Source: Xylocopa sonorina (lineage: Eukaryota > Arthropoda > Insecta > Hymenoptera > Apidae). From it: 64,000 nt of DNA. Shown piece after piece: positions 13,364 to 26,200 of the stretch. A program made the position numbers and the translations under genes. Where the stretch lies: assembly GCF_050948175.1 (NCBI RefSeq), contig NC_135199.1, positions 12,032,501 through 12,096,500 of the forward strand, read 5' to 3'. The notes beneath the pieces were generated by a model. The model saw only the letters and a list, made by a program, of their open reading frames with translations, did no database searches and was not told the origin of the DNA. Positions within the stretch are counted from its first letter, which is position 1; every line of letters begins with the position of its first letter.

Positions 13364-16300
13364 CTAGCCCTCGTCCCAGCCGATGCTTCCTCCTTACTCT
13401 CTCCACACCCTTTCCTCGCCCTCTTACGACTCCTTCGGCAGTGACCTCCTGGACGACCCTTTTACCTCCCTCCGCGCCTCTCACCTACCATCTCGTCGAT
13501 CCACCGACCATACCTACGAGGATTGCGCCACATTCGATTCATCCATTTTTCTCGGTGCTCGCAATTAATTTTCGTCGAAGCTGCTCACCCCGGTGTCGAT
13601 GGTATCTCGCTGAGATTTCATCGCGCAACCATCTCGCTTGGCACATCGACTCACTCGAGCTGTTCGACGAATTTCCATCAAAATTCTCGATGGTTCACCG
13701 TGGAAAATTCAAAGTCGCGAAACGTGACAAGACGGACGAGCCACTCTCCTACGGCATGGTCTCTCCTCTGAATGCTCGATTAATTCTTATCTTAAATAGC
13801 TTTGTAAGTATCTCGCGGTTAATTTCGTACGTAAGACGGACGTCTACAATGTTTCACAGTAACTTGTACACCGTGGCACAGACGCCGTTAATTGGTCGAG
13901 ACTGTTTCTGTCACGTCTTTAGCGCGTTACTAAGCTGTTCGACGGTGCGCCCGCAAAGAAGCTCTCCGTCACAGGAGCGTTCAATTATAAACGGGGTCCC
14001 GTCGCGAGTGCTTGCGAATCGTTCGAAGCGAATCGAGCCATAAAGGCGAAAAGCACCGCGGAATAAGTTTCTCCGACGATATATATTCGGGGGAAATTCG
14101 GATAATCGAAAGGTACCCGGATGACGGCTGGCTTCTGTGCACCGGCGTACATCAGGCCCGATATTATTCCGCTAAAGAATTGCCGCTTAACAATACAGAT
14201 ACGCGGTATTAGAAGTACAGCGGGTCGTGCACCTTCGTAAAATACACCCCGTCCACGGAATCCCCTCGAGATATCTGTTGGAGAAGGCTATTTTCGAGCT
14301 CATTGAATAGACAGCCATGATTCTATGACCGCAGACCGTGCCAACTCCATTGTAGCGCCCTCCGCGCACTTTATTCCCTCGTTCCTTCTCTTCTGCTGAA
14401 CCTGCTCGTACATTTCGCGATGGTACCTTAACGTCGGCCCTTGCGAACTCTCAATGGATACCACCTTGTACGCCGATACGTATAGCTACTCTCTTTTCAC
14501 TGCTCCAACGGCTTTAAACGATTCATCACCGCGTGTTCATCTCTTAAAAGTTCTCGTTTCTAATAATCTCCGAGGGCTCGACATCGATGGGCTCGGTATT
14601 CTAGTTCTTGCGCTACCATTTAAGAGCGGGAACGGTTGCAGCGTCTCGTCGTTTCGCCACGATTACCCAAGCGCGGCTCGTCCGCGATTACGCAAGATCC
14701 CAGGCATCGTGTTTTCATAATTCCCGAGGAATTCGATCGAAATCGAGCGAGTCCGTCGAATAAATGAATCCCAATGGGCGAGCGGCACGCTCCTCGCCTT
14801 CCCCTCGCCGGTGTCGCATCGTCTAACTTCTCGGAGAAAGCGTCGATTTCGAATATGCAAATAAAGCTCGATCCGCGCGGCTAGCACCGAGCCGAATAAT
14901 TCACTCGTCTAAATAATACGTAATCGTTATTAACGACTGGCTGATTTAACACCGCCGCGGTGCGCGCGACGCCGTATACAATCGCAACCTGGCAATAATA
15001 ATGGCAACGCGCGGATAACTCTCCTCCGGTCGTTCCGATTAATTATCATAATTAGTATTAATTGGCTAATAAAAAGCTAAACGCGAGGCGATAGCCAGAA
15101 CGACGCGTCGCGGCGCCTAACAACGAGCCCTCTGTCCGGCTTCGACATCTTCCAGCGCACCAGAGGCACCCCAACGACGCGGCTTTTTCGTCGCCTCACA
15201 AGGCACGCTCTGTGCAAGTATCATAAGTACGCGCAACGATGATACGATTTCTGTCTCCGCGCGACGGAAACGCGAGGAAGCTATTTCTCATCGATCAACG
15301 TCTCTGTACAACTTCCAAGAAACAGACGAACAGGGTGGGTGAAACAAGCAAATAGGGGCGAGGGGATCGCTGTTCTCCCGTCTGATTCTCTCTCCCTTGT
15401 CCCGTTGTTTCCTTCGTCCTCCCTCGGATGACTGTAGCAACGAAACTGCTGACTCTCTTCCGTAGATTTTTATCTACCATCGGAACTCCTATCGTAGCTG
15501 TGTACCGATGAATACGATGAAAACGAGAGATCCTCCAGCTGAAATTAGCGACTCCTGGCTTCCCGTGTTTGGTTCGCCTCCCGATACCATCCCTCGAACG
15601 TTCTACTCGGCGAACACCCCGTATACCACCGTGTACACGCGCATTTACCCGCGACTCCTCTCGCGTGTAGGAGACCGCGCGATGCGTATCGCGATGGTAC
15701 GTGTGGGCGTACGGCTCGCGTGTGTTTCGCGCGGCCGTACACGTACGTATAAGGATGGAAATACGCAAGGAAGCAGGGCATGAGCAATGGCTGGCAGCGC
15801 TCCGTAATAATGTTGTCTTCGTCGGCTCGTTTTATTTGCCGCGGCGCAAGAATGTAGCCTACAGTCCGCCTCAAAATTCATGCTCGGCGACGGTTGCGCA
15901 ATCCGATCGAACCGATCGGCTATGTTACACCCGCTGGCTACGGCTTAACGCCTTCCCACTACGCCCACGTCTCGGTGACGCGTATGGAACTTCCCAAGAT
16001 AAATGAGCCGGAGATAAACGACGAGCCGTTTTATGTACTACGATTTCGTTAAATATTTATTAGCTTATTGAACGAAAGCGACCTCAGTTTTCTATAACGA
16101 AGAATACCGTGCACGTTCCGTACAGATTTATAGGGGGTCTCGCGTTCGGATTGCCAAGGTAGGTGCGCGATCCGTTGACGAAACGTGGGAGACGTGGGTG
16201 AGATTTGAGTCGCGTGTTCCTCGGACTCTCCGACCGTTCGAAGCGTTCAATTATCGTCGCCGCTAAGGCGACCGATGCGACTCGTCTCGCGAACTTTAAT

Positions 16301-19300
16301 TGACCTGTCGCCTTTTCCAATGCCTGTCCCGACGCCGTTCGCTGTTAAATCACGCTGGCTGGAATTAAACGGGGAATCGGAACGGGGCGATAGCGGTTGG
16401 TAATCGATCCAAGTCGATCAACAGTTTTTCTTCCGTTCCGATATTTCGTCAGCTATTATAATAGTCCCGAATTTTTGAATGAAATCCTGATTAGTTTGGA
16501 GCGCGGATACAGACTGGAATTATCAGCAACGCGTTAGAAATATCGCTCTTATTATCATGCAAAGAGATATCGAACCGTATCCATTCAACTATGAGTTTCT
16601 ACGCTGAGAAATAGCAGGAGTTCGAATGCAAACGCGCTACGATAAATACGTTAACGAGCTTGATATTTTGAATTAAAAAGTAATCGAATTAATTGAACGA
16701 CACTTTCCTCCTCGAAAGCGTATAATATATTCGTGACGCCTCTCCATATTCGATCCGACCATCGATGTAGCAACGGCCAATTTACATCTGCATTTCGACA
16801 CCTCTGGAATCGCCTCGACGTAGAGCATCGACAGGAATCCGAATGAACTGTCCGAAAAATGAACGAATCGAGATAAATAAAACAAGATCGAGGGGGAATA
16901 AAAAGCGCCGTAAAAGTCCCACCTGTGGGTTATCGCGACGGCAGCGGCGGCCGCTCCTCTTCGCGAGGAAACAACATTTCACCGTAGGTGAGGCAAACGA
17001 CGGAGATATCTGACAATCAAAACGCCGTAACCGTAGATCATAGCCGGGGATAACGATGGGAATTGGCTCTTGCAAATACATTAGGCGGTGCACGCGGCGG
17101 GGGTTCCGTGGAGCCCGTCGGAGGGAGTAAGGCGCGCGCGAAGGGAACCGGGCGAGAAGAAAAAAAAAAAAAAATAAAGAGAAGAGAGGAAAGAGGACGC
17201 GGGGCGAGGGTTGCACGCGGGGGTGGGCCGCGCGATATCGAGTCAACGGCGCGGGCAGCCAGGCAAACGGGAAGCAGATAAAATAGAAAAATCGTCACCG
17301 ATCTCGAGAGCCTCCGAATCGGATGCGAGCCGCGAAACGCGAACGGGACGACGTAGGGCCGCGGCGTCGCCTAAAAAAGTATAAATTTCTTTAATGGCGC
17401 TAATAATTTCATATCGCATAATTTACTTACTGCGAAACGTAACGCCAGTAGCTACCAGAGGCATTAACGAGGAGCCTAATATTTATGTTGCTGCTCGGTC
17501 GTCCGCCACCCAGATAACACCCTTGCCTCCAACCCCCCTCTCCACCCCTCTGCGTTCCTCGCCACCTTCGCCACCCGCCTTTTCGTTCCGTTCCGTACCG
17601 TTCCACCTTACGCTCCCAACGAGAAACTCTCCCTCCGCTGGTGTACCTCCGCGCCTTCGTAACTAGATAAAAAAAAGGGAACCGGCGAGGGGACGAACGG
17701 AGGCAGAGGGGTCCCCGCTTCTCTTTCACGAGATAAGTAGGTCCTCGCCGCAGCCTGGTCTGCCCACGATCGGCTAAGGACAAAGAAGGGAAGGGCAACG
17801 AACGAAGCGCCGGTTGATTTAATACTGGCATTTTTCTTTCCTTTTTCTCCTCTTTTTTCCTTCAAGGGAGAACGCGCCTCAACCCTCGCCCCCGAGGGGG
17901 CGAAGGCTTGTAATACTAAGTTCCAGTTAATTTCGGCCGGGAACACGCCACGCGGGCCGATTACTTTCAATTGGAAATGAATTTATAGGCACCGCCTGCA
18001 TTATTCTTCCGCTCGTTACAGGCAGGGATGAATCAAGATATTCAAAGTGCAAATGGGACTCTCTTCTATTAATTCGAGAACTTTGGCGAACGAATTCGAA
18101 GCGAACGAACATTAGAAGAAGCGATCCTCGACTCGAGGAACGGATGAATATGAAACGGGCATGCGACGGTTCATCGTCCTCGGGCAGTTTACCACCGGTG
18201 GAAGATCATTCTCATTAGGACGTCGTCATTCTCACGGACGGTGGGCGCGTGTCCAACGACGGGCCCCGGCAATTATCCGCTAATTGGCGCGCGATAAGTA
18301 TCCATTAAGTCGGTTTTTCCCCGGGCGCCACCTTCAACAACCTGCTGGCGTGCGTGGCGCAATTGAACGGAGGGTTGGTAAGAGGGAAAGGGAGGAGAGC
18401 GGGCGATTCCACGTGTAGGAACGCACACGTGGCGCGGCGGCGGTATGCACGGACGGAACCAGAACCGCACATATCTGAATACGAATGAAAAAGCTTAATG
18501 CGCCATTATTTACTTGATAGTGGACAACCTGGTTCCAGGAGGTACCAGCACGTGTTTACGCGTTTATAACAGACGTGACGTAGAGTGGTTATATCCCGGT
18601 AGGGCGTGTGCATCAGCGAGAAGGGTGGGTGGCGGGGTGCGCGGTAGACGAGCGACACCGAAGGGGGTGGACGGTGGTGGTGGGTGCGCGTTCCTGCCAG
18701 CCGGGATGGGCGATGGGGTGTCGGCGGGGGCGCGCTGGTCGGAGTCGCTGTTTTGCGATGCAGCACGCGCATTACCGGACCGTAATGCGGCGTTGGGTTT
18801 CACCGGTACATATATTTTATTTAACACTGACACGCACGGGGAGCGAAATTACGCGGTGTTATTAATGAAACTAAACTATTAATTTAAATTCCATTGTTCC
18901 ATTATAAATAATTACCTGTTAATTACCGGCCGGACCGGGCCGGCCGTGTAATGTGATTGGAGCGCAAACGATACGCGCCATTTGTTACGGATTCGCCTGC
19001 CGAGGATTAATGTACCTTTTTCCGTGACTCGAACCGTACTTTTCCGTGCTTGTTTTTGCCTTTTTTTTATGGCTCGCGCGGACGCCGAGCCGGTTGGTTT
19101 ATTTGTTTGCTCTTGGCGAAACGTCGACGCCGCGAGAATCGATCAACCGATCGACCGATTTCCGAACGGATCACGCGCGGCCCGTAACCGAGCCGGGGGT
19201 GGGATCAGGATCGGAATTTACCGGCGAAGCGGCGGAGCGTGCACCGATCGAGTCGAAACCGAGCGCGGCAGCCTCGGGACGAATCGCAGAAGAAATCGTT

Positions 19301-20733
19301 CGGGGGATATAATTAGCCGGGAGCCGGGGCCGGACACGGTCGGCCGTGAATGAACGCGGTCGCCGCGGTGCGTGCGTGCCAGCAGGTAGAAACCCGCGCG
19401 CGTCTCTTAGGGTGGATTCAATTAATCAAAGCCGCGTCGGCCTGGCCCGCTGCTGATTACTCTTGCGATGCACTTAGTCGCGTACATGCGATTACACGCC
19501 GTGAGATAGACAGATGAGGCTACGTGCCCGTAGTTAATCTTCCGCGCGTCAAACGGTACAAACGACACGGGAGTAGAAGGTGAGCGAGCCCGGAGTCGAA
19601 CACGCGGCCACGTACTTACATACACGCCGAGGCGTCCGCGTCCTCCGCGCGAGCGCGACACTCGCGTACGCGCCTACTAGAGACCAGCGTCTCCTCTCCG
19701 GGTGATGTAGAGCTCTAATATGCGAATGAATTAACCAAATGGAGCCGTACACACCAGGCCCGCCGCCATCTCGTCGCTAAGCTCTAGAGACGCCTCCGCG
19801 GTCGTTGCGTTTCCGTGTCGAAGATCGATTCTCGCGCGCGGTTCTCCACTTTTTCGTTCGACCGACTCGACACAGGCCAGCTTGACGTTCGAGGATATTT
19901 AGTGCGCGCGCGTAACGAACTCGTATCGACGAGGGGTTGATGCCCGCTTCGGCGATCTCTTTTCTTTTACAGCTAAAAAGCTCCGAGTAAAAGTATCTTT
20001 CCATCGAGGAGTGGAAAAATTTCATAGCCGATCGATTGGTATTCGCTGTCTGTACAGTCACGGGCGATGATCGGTCGAACGGCTGGAAGGTCTTCCGTGA
20101 CGAGAGTGTTTCCATACAGCGCGCGAATAGACGGCGAGAGGTGCGCGCTCGCTAAAAGGGAACCGTTTTCAAATCGATGCGACACTTTTTTCCGCTGATA
20201 TATCACCGGAAGCCGCGGGAATGGCGCGCAACGATATCCATCGTCCGTATTTATTTATTTGCGCGCTTCTCACGTTAAATGTACCATTTGCTCTATTCGT
20301 TCGGTCTACAGAGCGCAACGTTGTATACGGGCATTTTTCCATCGGCCGGTGTCCTCATCAATTAAGGCAATATTTTGATCGGCCAGGAAGCGAGCCGGAA
20401 GCCGCGGCGAAATCTATGCGGGATTAATTAATAGCCCGGCCGTTTATAATTTACGCATCACACACACGGCGGACGATAAATTTTGTACGGCGGTGCGCGC
20501 ACGAGACACCCGTGACAATTACACACGCCCACGGTAACGGAACACTTTAAATCGTCCGCGTGCGTAGAACCGGCCGTGCTCGTCTACGCGACGAGCATCG
20601 AATTCGACGATCGAAGACAGGCCCCACATACTAAAAGGCGCTGCCTCGGACCTGGTTTACGTAGCCCTGGCACACGCTCGGTTCCCCCCCGCGCACCGTG
20701 CCCGATCAGGAAATCACGATCGGGAATACCCCG

Positions 20734-20770
20734 ACCGTGCCGTGCCGTGTCGTGCCGTGCCGTGCCGTGC
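20734..20770. repeat. (CGTGC)n pentanucleotide repeat
   Basis: Seven copies of CGTGC with one T variant. A related GTGGC-type array lies at 21737-21772. Confidence 0.92.
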
Positions 20771-21736
20771 ATCCTTTCGGGCTCTCGCCGAGCGAGAGAT
20801 CGCCGATCGAGGGACCCGATTATCCGACGGATATCGACCGGCCCGATTATCGATGCCATCGGTGCTAAGTGAAAAAAAACCTGGACGCGCCATCAATTTT
20901 TTTAATTGCCCCGCATACGCTCGCGCCTGTGTTTGATGGTCTAAATTACTCTTCGACGCTGTTTTGTTCCCCAAATTCTAATGGCTTTTTGCCTCGTCGG
21001 CTATTCCGCGTTCCGATGGAAATTTGCAATTGTTACCGGCCCGCGCGTACTATAATTCCTTAATTTCCACAATATTTTATCGTTGCTCTATAGAACGGCG
21101 TATCGCGGATCGTCTATCTTTACGCGTCCAGTTTTCACTACGCCAGAGTCGCTCGGTGTCTAACGCGAGTATCCAACGCGGCAGAGGTGAGTCACACGAC
21201 GTGGCCCTGGAATTATCGGGATCGACAGTCGAACGTTCAAAGCAAGTTCCATCCGCGAGTTTAGCATTAATGAGCGCGAAAGGTGGGCGAGCACGAGGGA
21301 AGAAGCGAGTCATGGAAGATGGCATAACGAAGACACAGTGCCGGCTGAGGAGGATGCGATGGGAAGGCATCGGAGCGCACCGGCGCCCTGGCTCGGCTCC
21401 GTCGAGGCGCCGGCGTCACTTCCGCCCTCGCTCCTACTCCGACTTCCTCGAGCGGGTTCGCCTCGCGAGCCGAGCGTTCCGCCGTTCCTCGATGCTGGCT
21501 CTCGAAACGGCGGAAAAGAACCGGAGCCAGAGAGCCGGGAACGGGGACGGGGCAAAGGCTCGTTCTCGCGACGTGCACGCGCCAAAATCGCGCGAGCCGA
21601 TTCCAGCCACCGATAAATAAATATGAGACGCACCGGCTAAACAGCTCTCCGGTTGTTGATCCTGCCCACTGGTATAAATCAGCGCGGCACCGCTTCGGGA
21701 TTCGACTCGCGCGACCCCGGCTCGAACTTTCCGGCC

Positions 21737-21772
21737 CGTGGCGTGGCGTGGCACGGCGTGGCGTGCCCGTGC
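21737..21772. repeat. (GTGGC)n pentanucleotide repeat
   Basis: Imperfect copies of GTGGC/GTGCC, about 1 kb from the CGTGC array. Confidence 0.8.
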
Positions 21773-23277
21773 CTCGTCCCACCGATACCCCCGCCGCCGC
21801 GTTTTCGAATTCCACGCCGCGGCGACATCGCGCACACCCGGACCCTTAGGATTCCGATTTCGTGCGCCGGTTCGCGCGTTCCGAATACGCCTGACCCAAC
21901 CTCTTTAGCCTCTTTAGCTCGCGAATTCGCGACGCCGCCTGTCGTACGCGTCGAACGGATCGGAAGCGTTCGAAGCTTCGACGATGGAGTTTGCTGGCCA
22001 ACGGCAGAATCTCGATTCGAGGGAGGCCGCGAAGGGTGACGATCGCTAATTGGACGGGCTCTGCTACCTCCGGGTCGTTGTAAAATTCTTCAGCAATCCC
22101 GTAAGTCACGCGGCTCTCCCTTACTTATTGGAGCTCCGCGAGCGCTCCTCCAGCCACCCCCGAAAAAGGGACAATAATCGAGAGGGTTGGCTTTTAAGAT
22201 ATAACGCAGGAGACAGAGGGACGGGGGATGACGGTATTCATAATTTCACGCGAGCTTATTGCCGTCGGTTATTTATCCTCCCGGCTCATTCCATATGCAG
22301 CTCGCGCCTAAGCGCCGCGATTCTGTTCCGCGCCTCGGTCTCGTTCTCCCCAGTGGCCGCGAGCGCGCCCGTTTCCTTGCCAGATGACTCACGACGCCTC
22401 CGACCGGCTATGTCACGACGCAATTTCAAACCTGGCTATGGGTCGAGCCCCTTGCGCGTCGTTCGACCAATTATCAATCGATTACCACCTCCTTTGCTGC
22501 CCTTTACTAACGATAGTTAACGAATAAAGTTACGGAACCATCGCGATCTTAGGACCGATCTAGTTTCACTTTTGGTAAAAGCGAATTAAAAACGAACCGA
22601 TCGGTCGATAAGCAGCGATATCAAGATCATTAGTCAGCGACGCGATTCTTTGCCGGATATCGGTTATTTATGACCGTCCGGCGGAAGCGCGGGCCGATCC
22701 GAACGGTTTCCAGGCAGATTTCGTAGGCCTCGCTCGAGGACGATACGAATATTCCCGGGCAGTTCAGTGGCCAGATAGGCCGCGCCGCTCCCGTACGTAC
22801 TCCGCGCTGGAACACGAAGGATAATCCTTGTGGATTATTGCGGTATCACGTGGGTCCATACGTGCTCGCCCGGTAGGATGCCCTAGGACGCCGCGTATTC
22901 GTATGCCGTGGGATACACCTACGTGTTTGTATCGTACCGGCTCTCCATGGAAACCCTTGCTAGGGGCCGGGCCTGCTGCGATACCCTAATTCCTAAATCT
23001 GTCGCCATAAGTCCTCGTTACAATAAATAACCCGACCGGTGTGTGTCTGGGCTTGCGCCTCCTACAGTCTTCTCCTCGGCTACCTTTCGGCTAACCGTGT
23101 CCCCGCACCAACGCCGCTTATACCCCTATACACGCGCGCACTTTGTTCCTCGTAGATCTTTTCTATAAAGACCCGTTGCGCCACGGACACCTCCGATTTT
23201 TACGGCGACACGCCGCGGGAACCAGACCCCGTTTCAGCGAAAACGAACAGGAAAGATCGTCCGGTCCTCGACAGCCC

Positions 23278-23299
23278 CGCGCGCGCGCGCGCGCGCGCG
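23278..23299. repeat. (CG)n dinucleotide repeat
   Basis: Alternating CG for 22 bases, an unusually long CpG run for animal DNA. Confidence 0.95.
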
Positions 23300-26200
23300 T
23301 CACCTTCTCCAGGAGGACGCACCGGTCGTTCGTCCAACTACTCTACGCGACAATTAGCACCGTCTCTTTTGATCGACGAAGCTTCCTCGTACGACTGTTA
23401 CACGAGCGAGCCATTCTACGAGTGGTTGTACAAACATCGGCTATCTTTCCATCGCGTTACATGAATTCTTGTCGCGCGGAGACGGCGGGGGCTACCCGTA
23501 ATTGATCGGTGAAACTGGAACGCGGAGGTACGCGAATTACTCGCTCCCGGGCGTGCAGGCCGAGTAGGCTATCGATGAAGACATAAATTCCTGTACGCCG
23601 CGGACGGATGGCTAAGATGATAAACAGTTAGTAACCAGTTGTGGTTATAACCGAAGAATGAAAATGAATGGAGAAATACGTCATTAATAATGGGTGAATG
23701 GAATTTATGCCTGTCGTGTCAATTATATCTTCCTCGTGCGCTCATAGAGTTTTGCTCGCCCCCGTGATTTATGATCCGTGTTCCTTGCGCGCAGCCGTGC
23801 GCCGCGATTTATAATTTCTTAATATAATATCGCGCGCGAGGGCTGCGTTTCTTTCGCGTACCGCGAGAACGAGGTCCGGGCATCGGAATTTCGCCGGATT
23901 CTTTTGTCGCGCAGTCGCCCAGTCTGCCCAGCCGCTTTCCTCCTCGTCCCTCCTGTCGTTTTCTACCTTGCGAAGGAAAAAAAGACTTTCCTCGTTTCTC
24001 GTCTAAGGTCGCCGATATTTGATTTACGACGCGCAATTACGCTCGAGCCAGGTTGCGCCGGACGATCCCGTAGAACCGCCTTCCTCGCCTTCCTCCTTCG
24101 ACCTCGTCAGCCCCGGTGATCGTTGCGTCTCATTTAAAGGCGGCGATAAAAAACGCTTGCCAAGCGTGAAATGATCCGTTCTATAAATCCTAATAAACGT
24201 CTACCTGCCCGGTGCAAACCGGGCATAAATAAAAGAGGAGGCCGTTCTGTTCGGGAGAGTATCGCGAAGCTGCGATCGGTCCGCGCGTCCGCACCATCGC
24301 GGCGTGTGTGCACGCGCGTCACCCCGCGCTGGGTAACGCGCTTGCGCGCGCCCGCACGGCTTCATCATGGACGCTGAAGAATAGAGCGCTTCGTATTTGC
24401 CCGCCGGATACCCGGGGGCGAAGAGGGGAATAAACGCGAAAAGATGCCGCCGGGAGATTGATAACCGGATGGGAAATTGCATTTTAAATACGCGATGGTA
24501 AACAAATCGATAAAACTATTTGTCGACCGTGCGCCGACAACGATGCATTGTTCTGTAAAAGTTCCTGCGTCGACGGCCTTTTTTTTGTCCCAACCCCCCT
24601 TTCCCCCCTCCCCGGCTCGACCATATGGAAGCTATGCATGGATGTGAAATTTTTATTCACCGTTTGCCTGGACGGCTATCAATTTCTCTAAGGAAACTAG
24701 TAGTATCCGTGTTGCAGCGATAAATTTTTCTGCTAATCGAGCCAAACAGGGTGCTCTGTTCCTCTCTTCTGGTGCCCACCCCTGCGATTGTACCCGTGGA
24801 TTTGATAGGCAATAAAATTGCTTCGGCTCGCGTAGATGATGCATCAATCTGCCGGCTAATTAACGATCTCGCGAAGTCGATAATTCGAACGACCACGAGC
24901 TGGCATGCGACGAAAGTCGGAGAGATACGAGCGTCATCGAATCGCGTCGCAAAAGTGAGGGCAAAAAGTGCTCGATATAAAGACGCGGCGGCCGTGGGCA
25001 AAGAGGCGAAAAGAAGAACGCGAAGAGAAGCAAAAGCAAAAGGCGGGTCGAGAAGGAGAGCGTTAACAAAAAGAGAGGAAGCGAGAGGAGGAAAGGAGGA
25101 AAGAAGGAGATGTATTTCGAAAGTGTACGAGGACAAGCCATTAAGGGGTGGGAAAGATGGTGGTGCGAGGGGAAACGACGGGGTAGAAGTAGCGCGGAGG
25201 AGGAGGGAGGGCAAGCGGCACAGCGGAGGATGAAGGCAGTGGGGGTGTGCATTGCGGATTTATTCCCGCCAACACATTCATCATGGCGGATTTAGCTGAA
25301 CCCGTAACGCATTGCCGTGGATATATATCTGCTTCCATCCCCTCCACGCGCACCTTCCACCGACGTCCCTCCTCACCGTTGCCTCTCATCCCAATTTCGA
25401 CCCGATTCTCATCGGTATAGCCCGTACCCTGACAAAACCTCTCTCTTTTTCAATTCGACTTCTCCCAACTCCTTTCCGCGGTGTGGCAAATTCGGCAAAA
25501 GTGTCGATCGCGTTCCGTTCGCGATTCGACGTTACGGCAGCGACGCATATGGCCACGTTAACCGTGGGACGGAACGATCCCGCGGAGCCGTCCGTGGAAT
25601 CCGCGTAAAACATTTGCCAATATTTTCCCTTACACGGTCGATTCGACGATGTACCGTACAGATTGATGAGATCCGTCCGCCGCCCCTGGGCTGCTTCGCG
25701 ATTTGGAAATGATTGATCAACGCGGACGATTTACGAATAGTCCGCGCAAAAATAGTGCTGGCTTTTAAAACACGCACGCGACGCCGGACATTGTGCCACA
25801 TTGCGCGTTCAATCGATAATGTCCGACGCGGCGTTATTCCCGCGATCTGGTAAATCGTGCGACTCCCCGAAACATCTGTTTCGGGTCCCCGCGGCGCGGA
25901 TGTCTTTTAAATCTGCCGAATTCTAGAGACCTCTCGAAATTACCGGATAAATCTTCATATGACCCCAGGCGTAGGGAAACATCGGCTAAAATGTCGCGAA
26001 CGATTGAGATTTACACGGTTCGTAGAGATAGACCGTAAATAGGTTCTTTAATGGATCCTCGGTCGCGTTATCAACAGCTGATCGCAATGCATCATGCCGC
26101 GGCGTTGACAAACCCCGTCCGGCCACTCTTCACCCTTCGCGGCTCCCTCCGTGCTGCGCCACGTAGATACGATATTACAGGGATCGGTATAAATCTATGG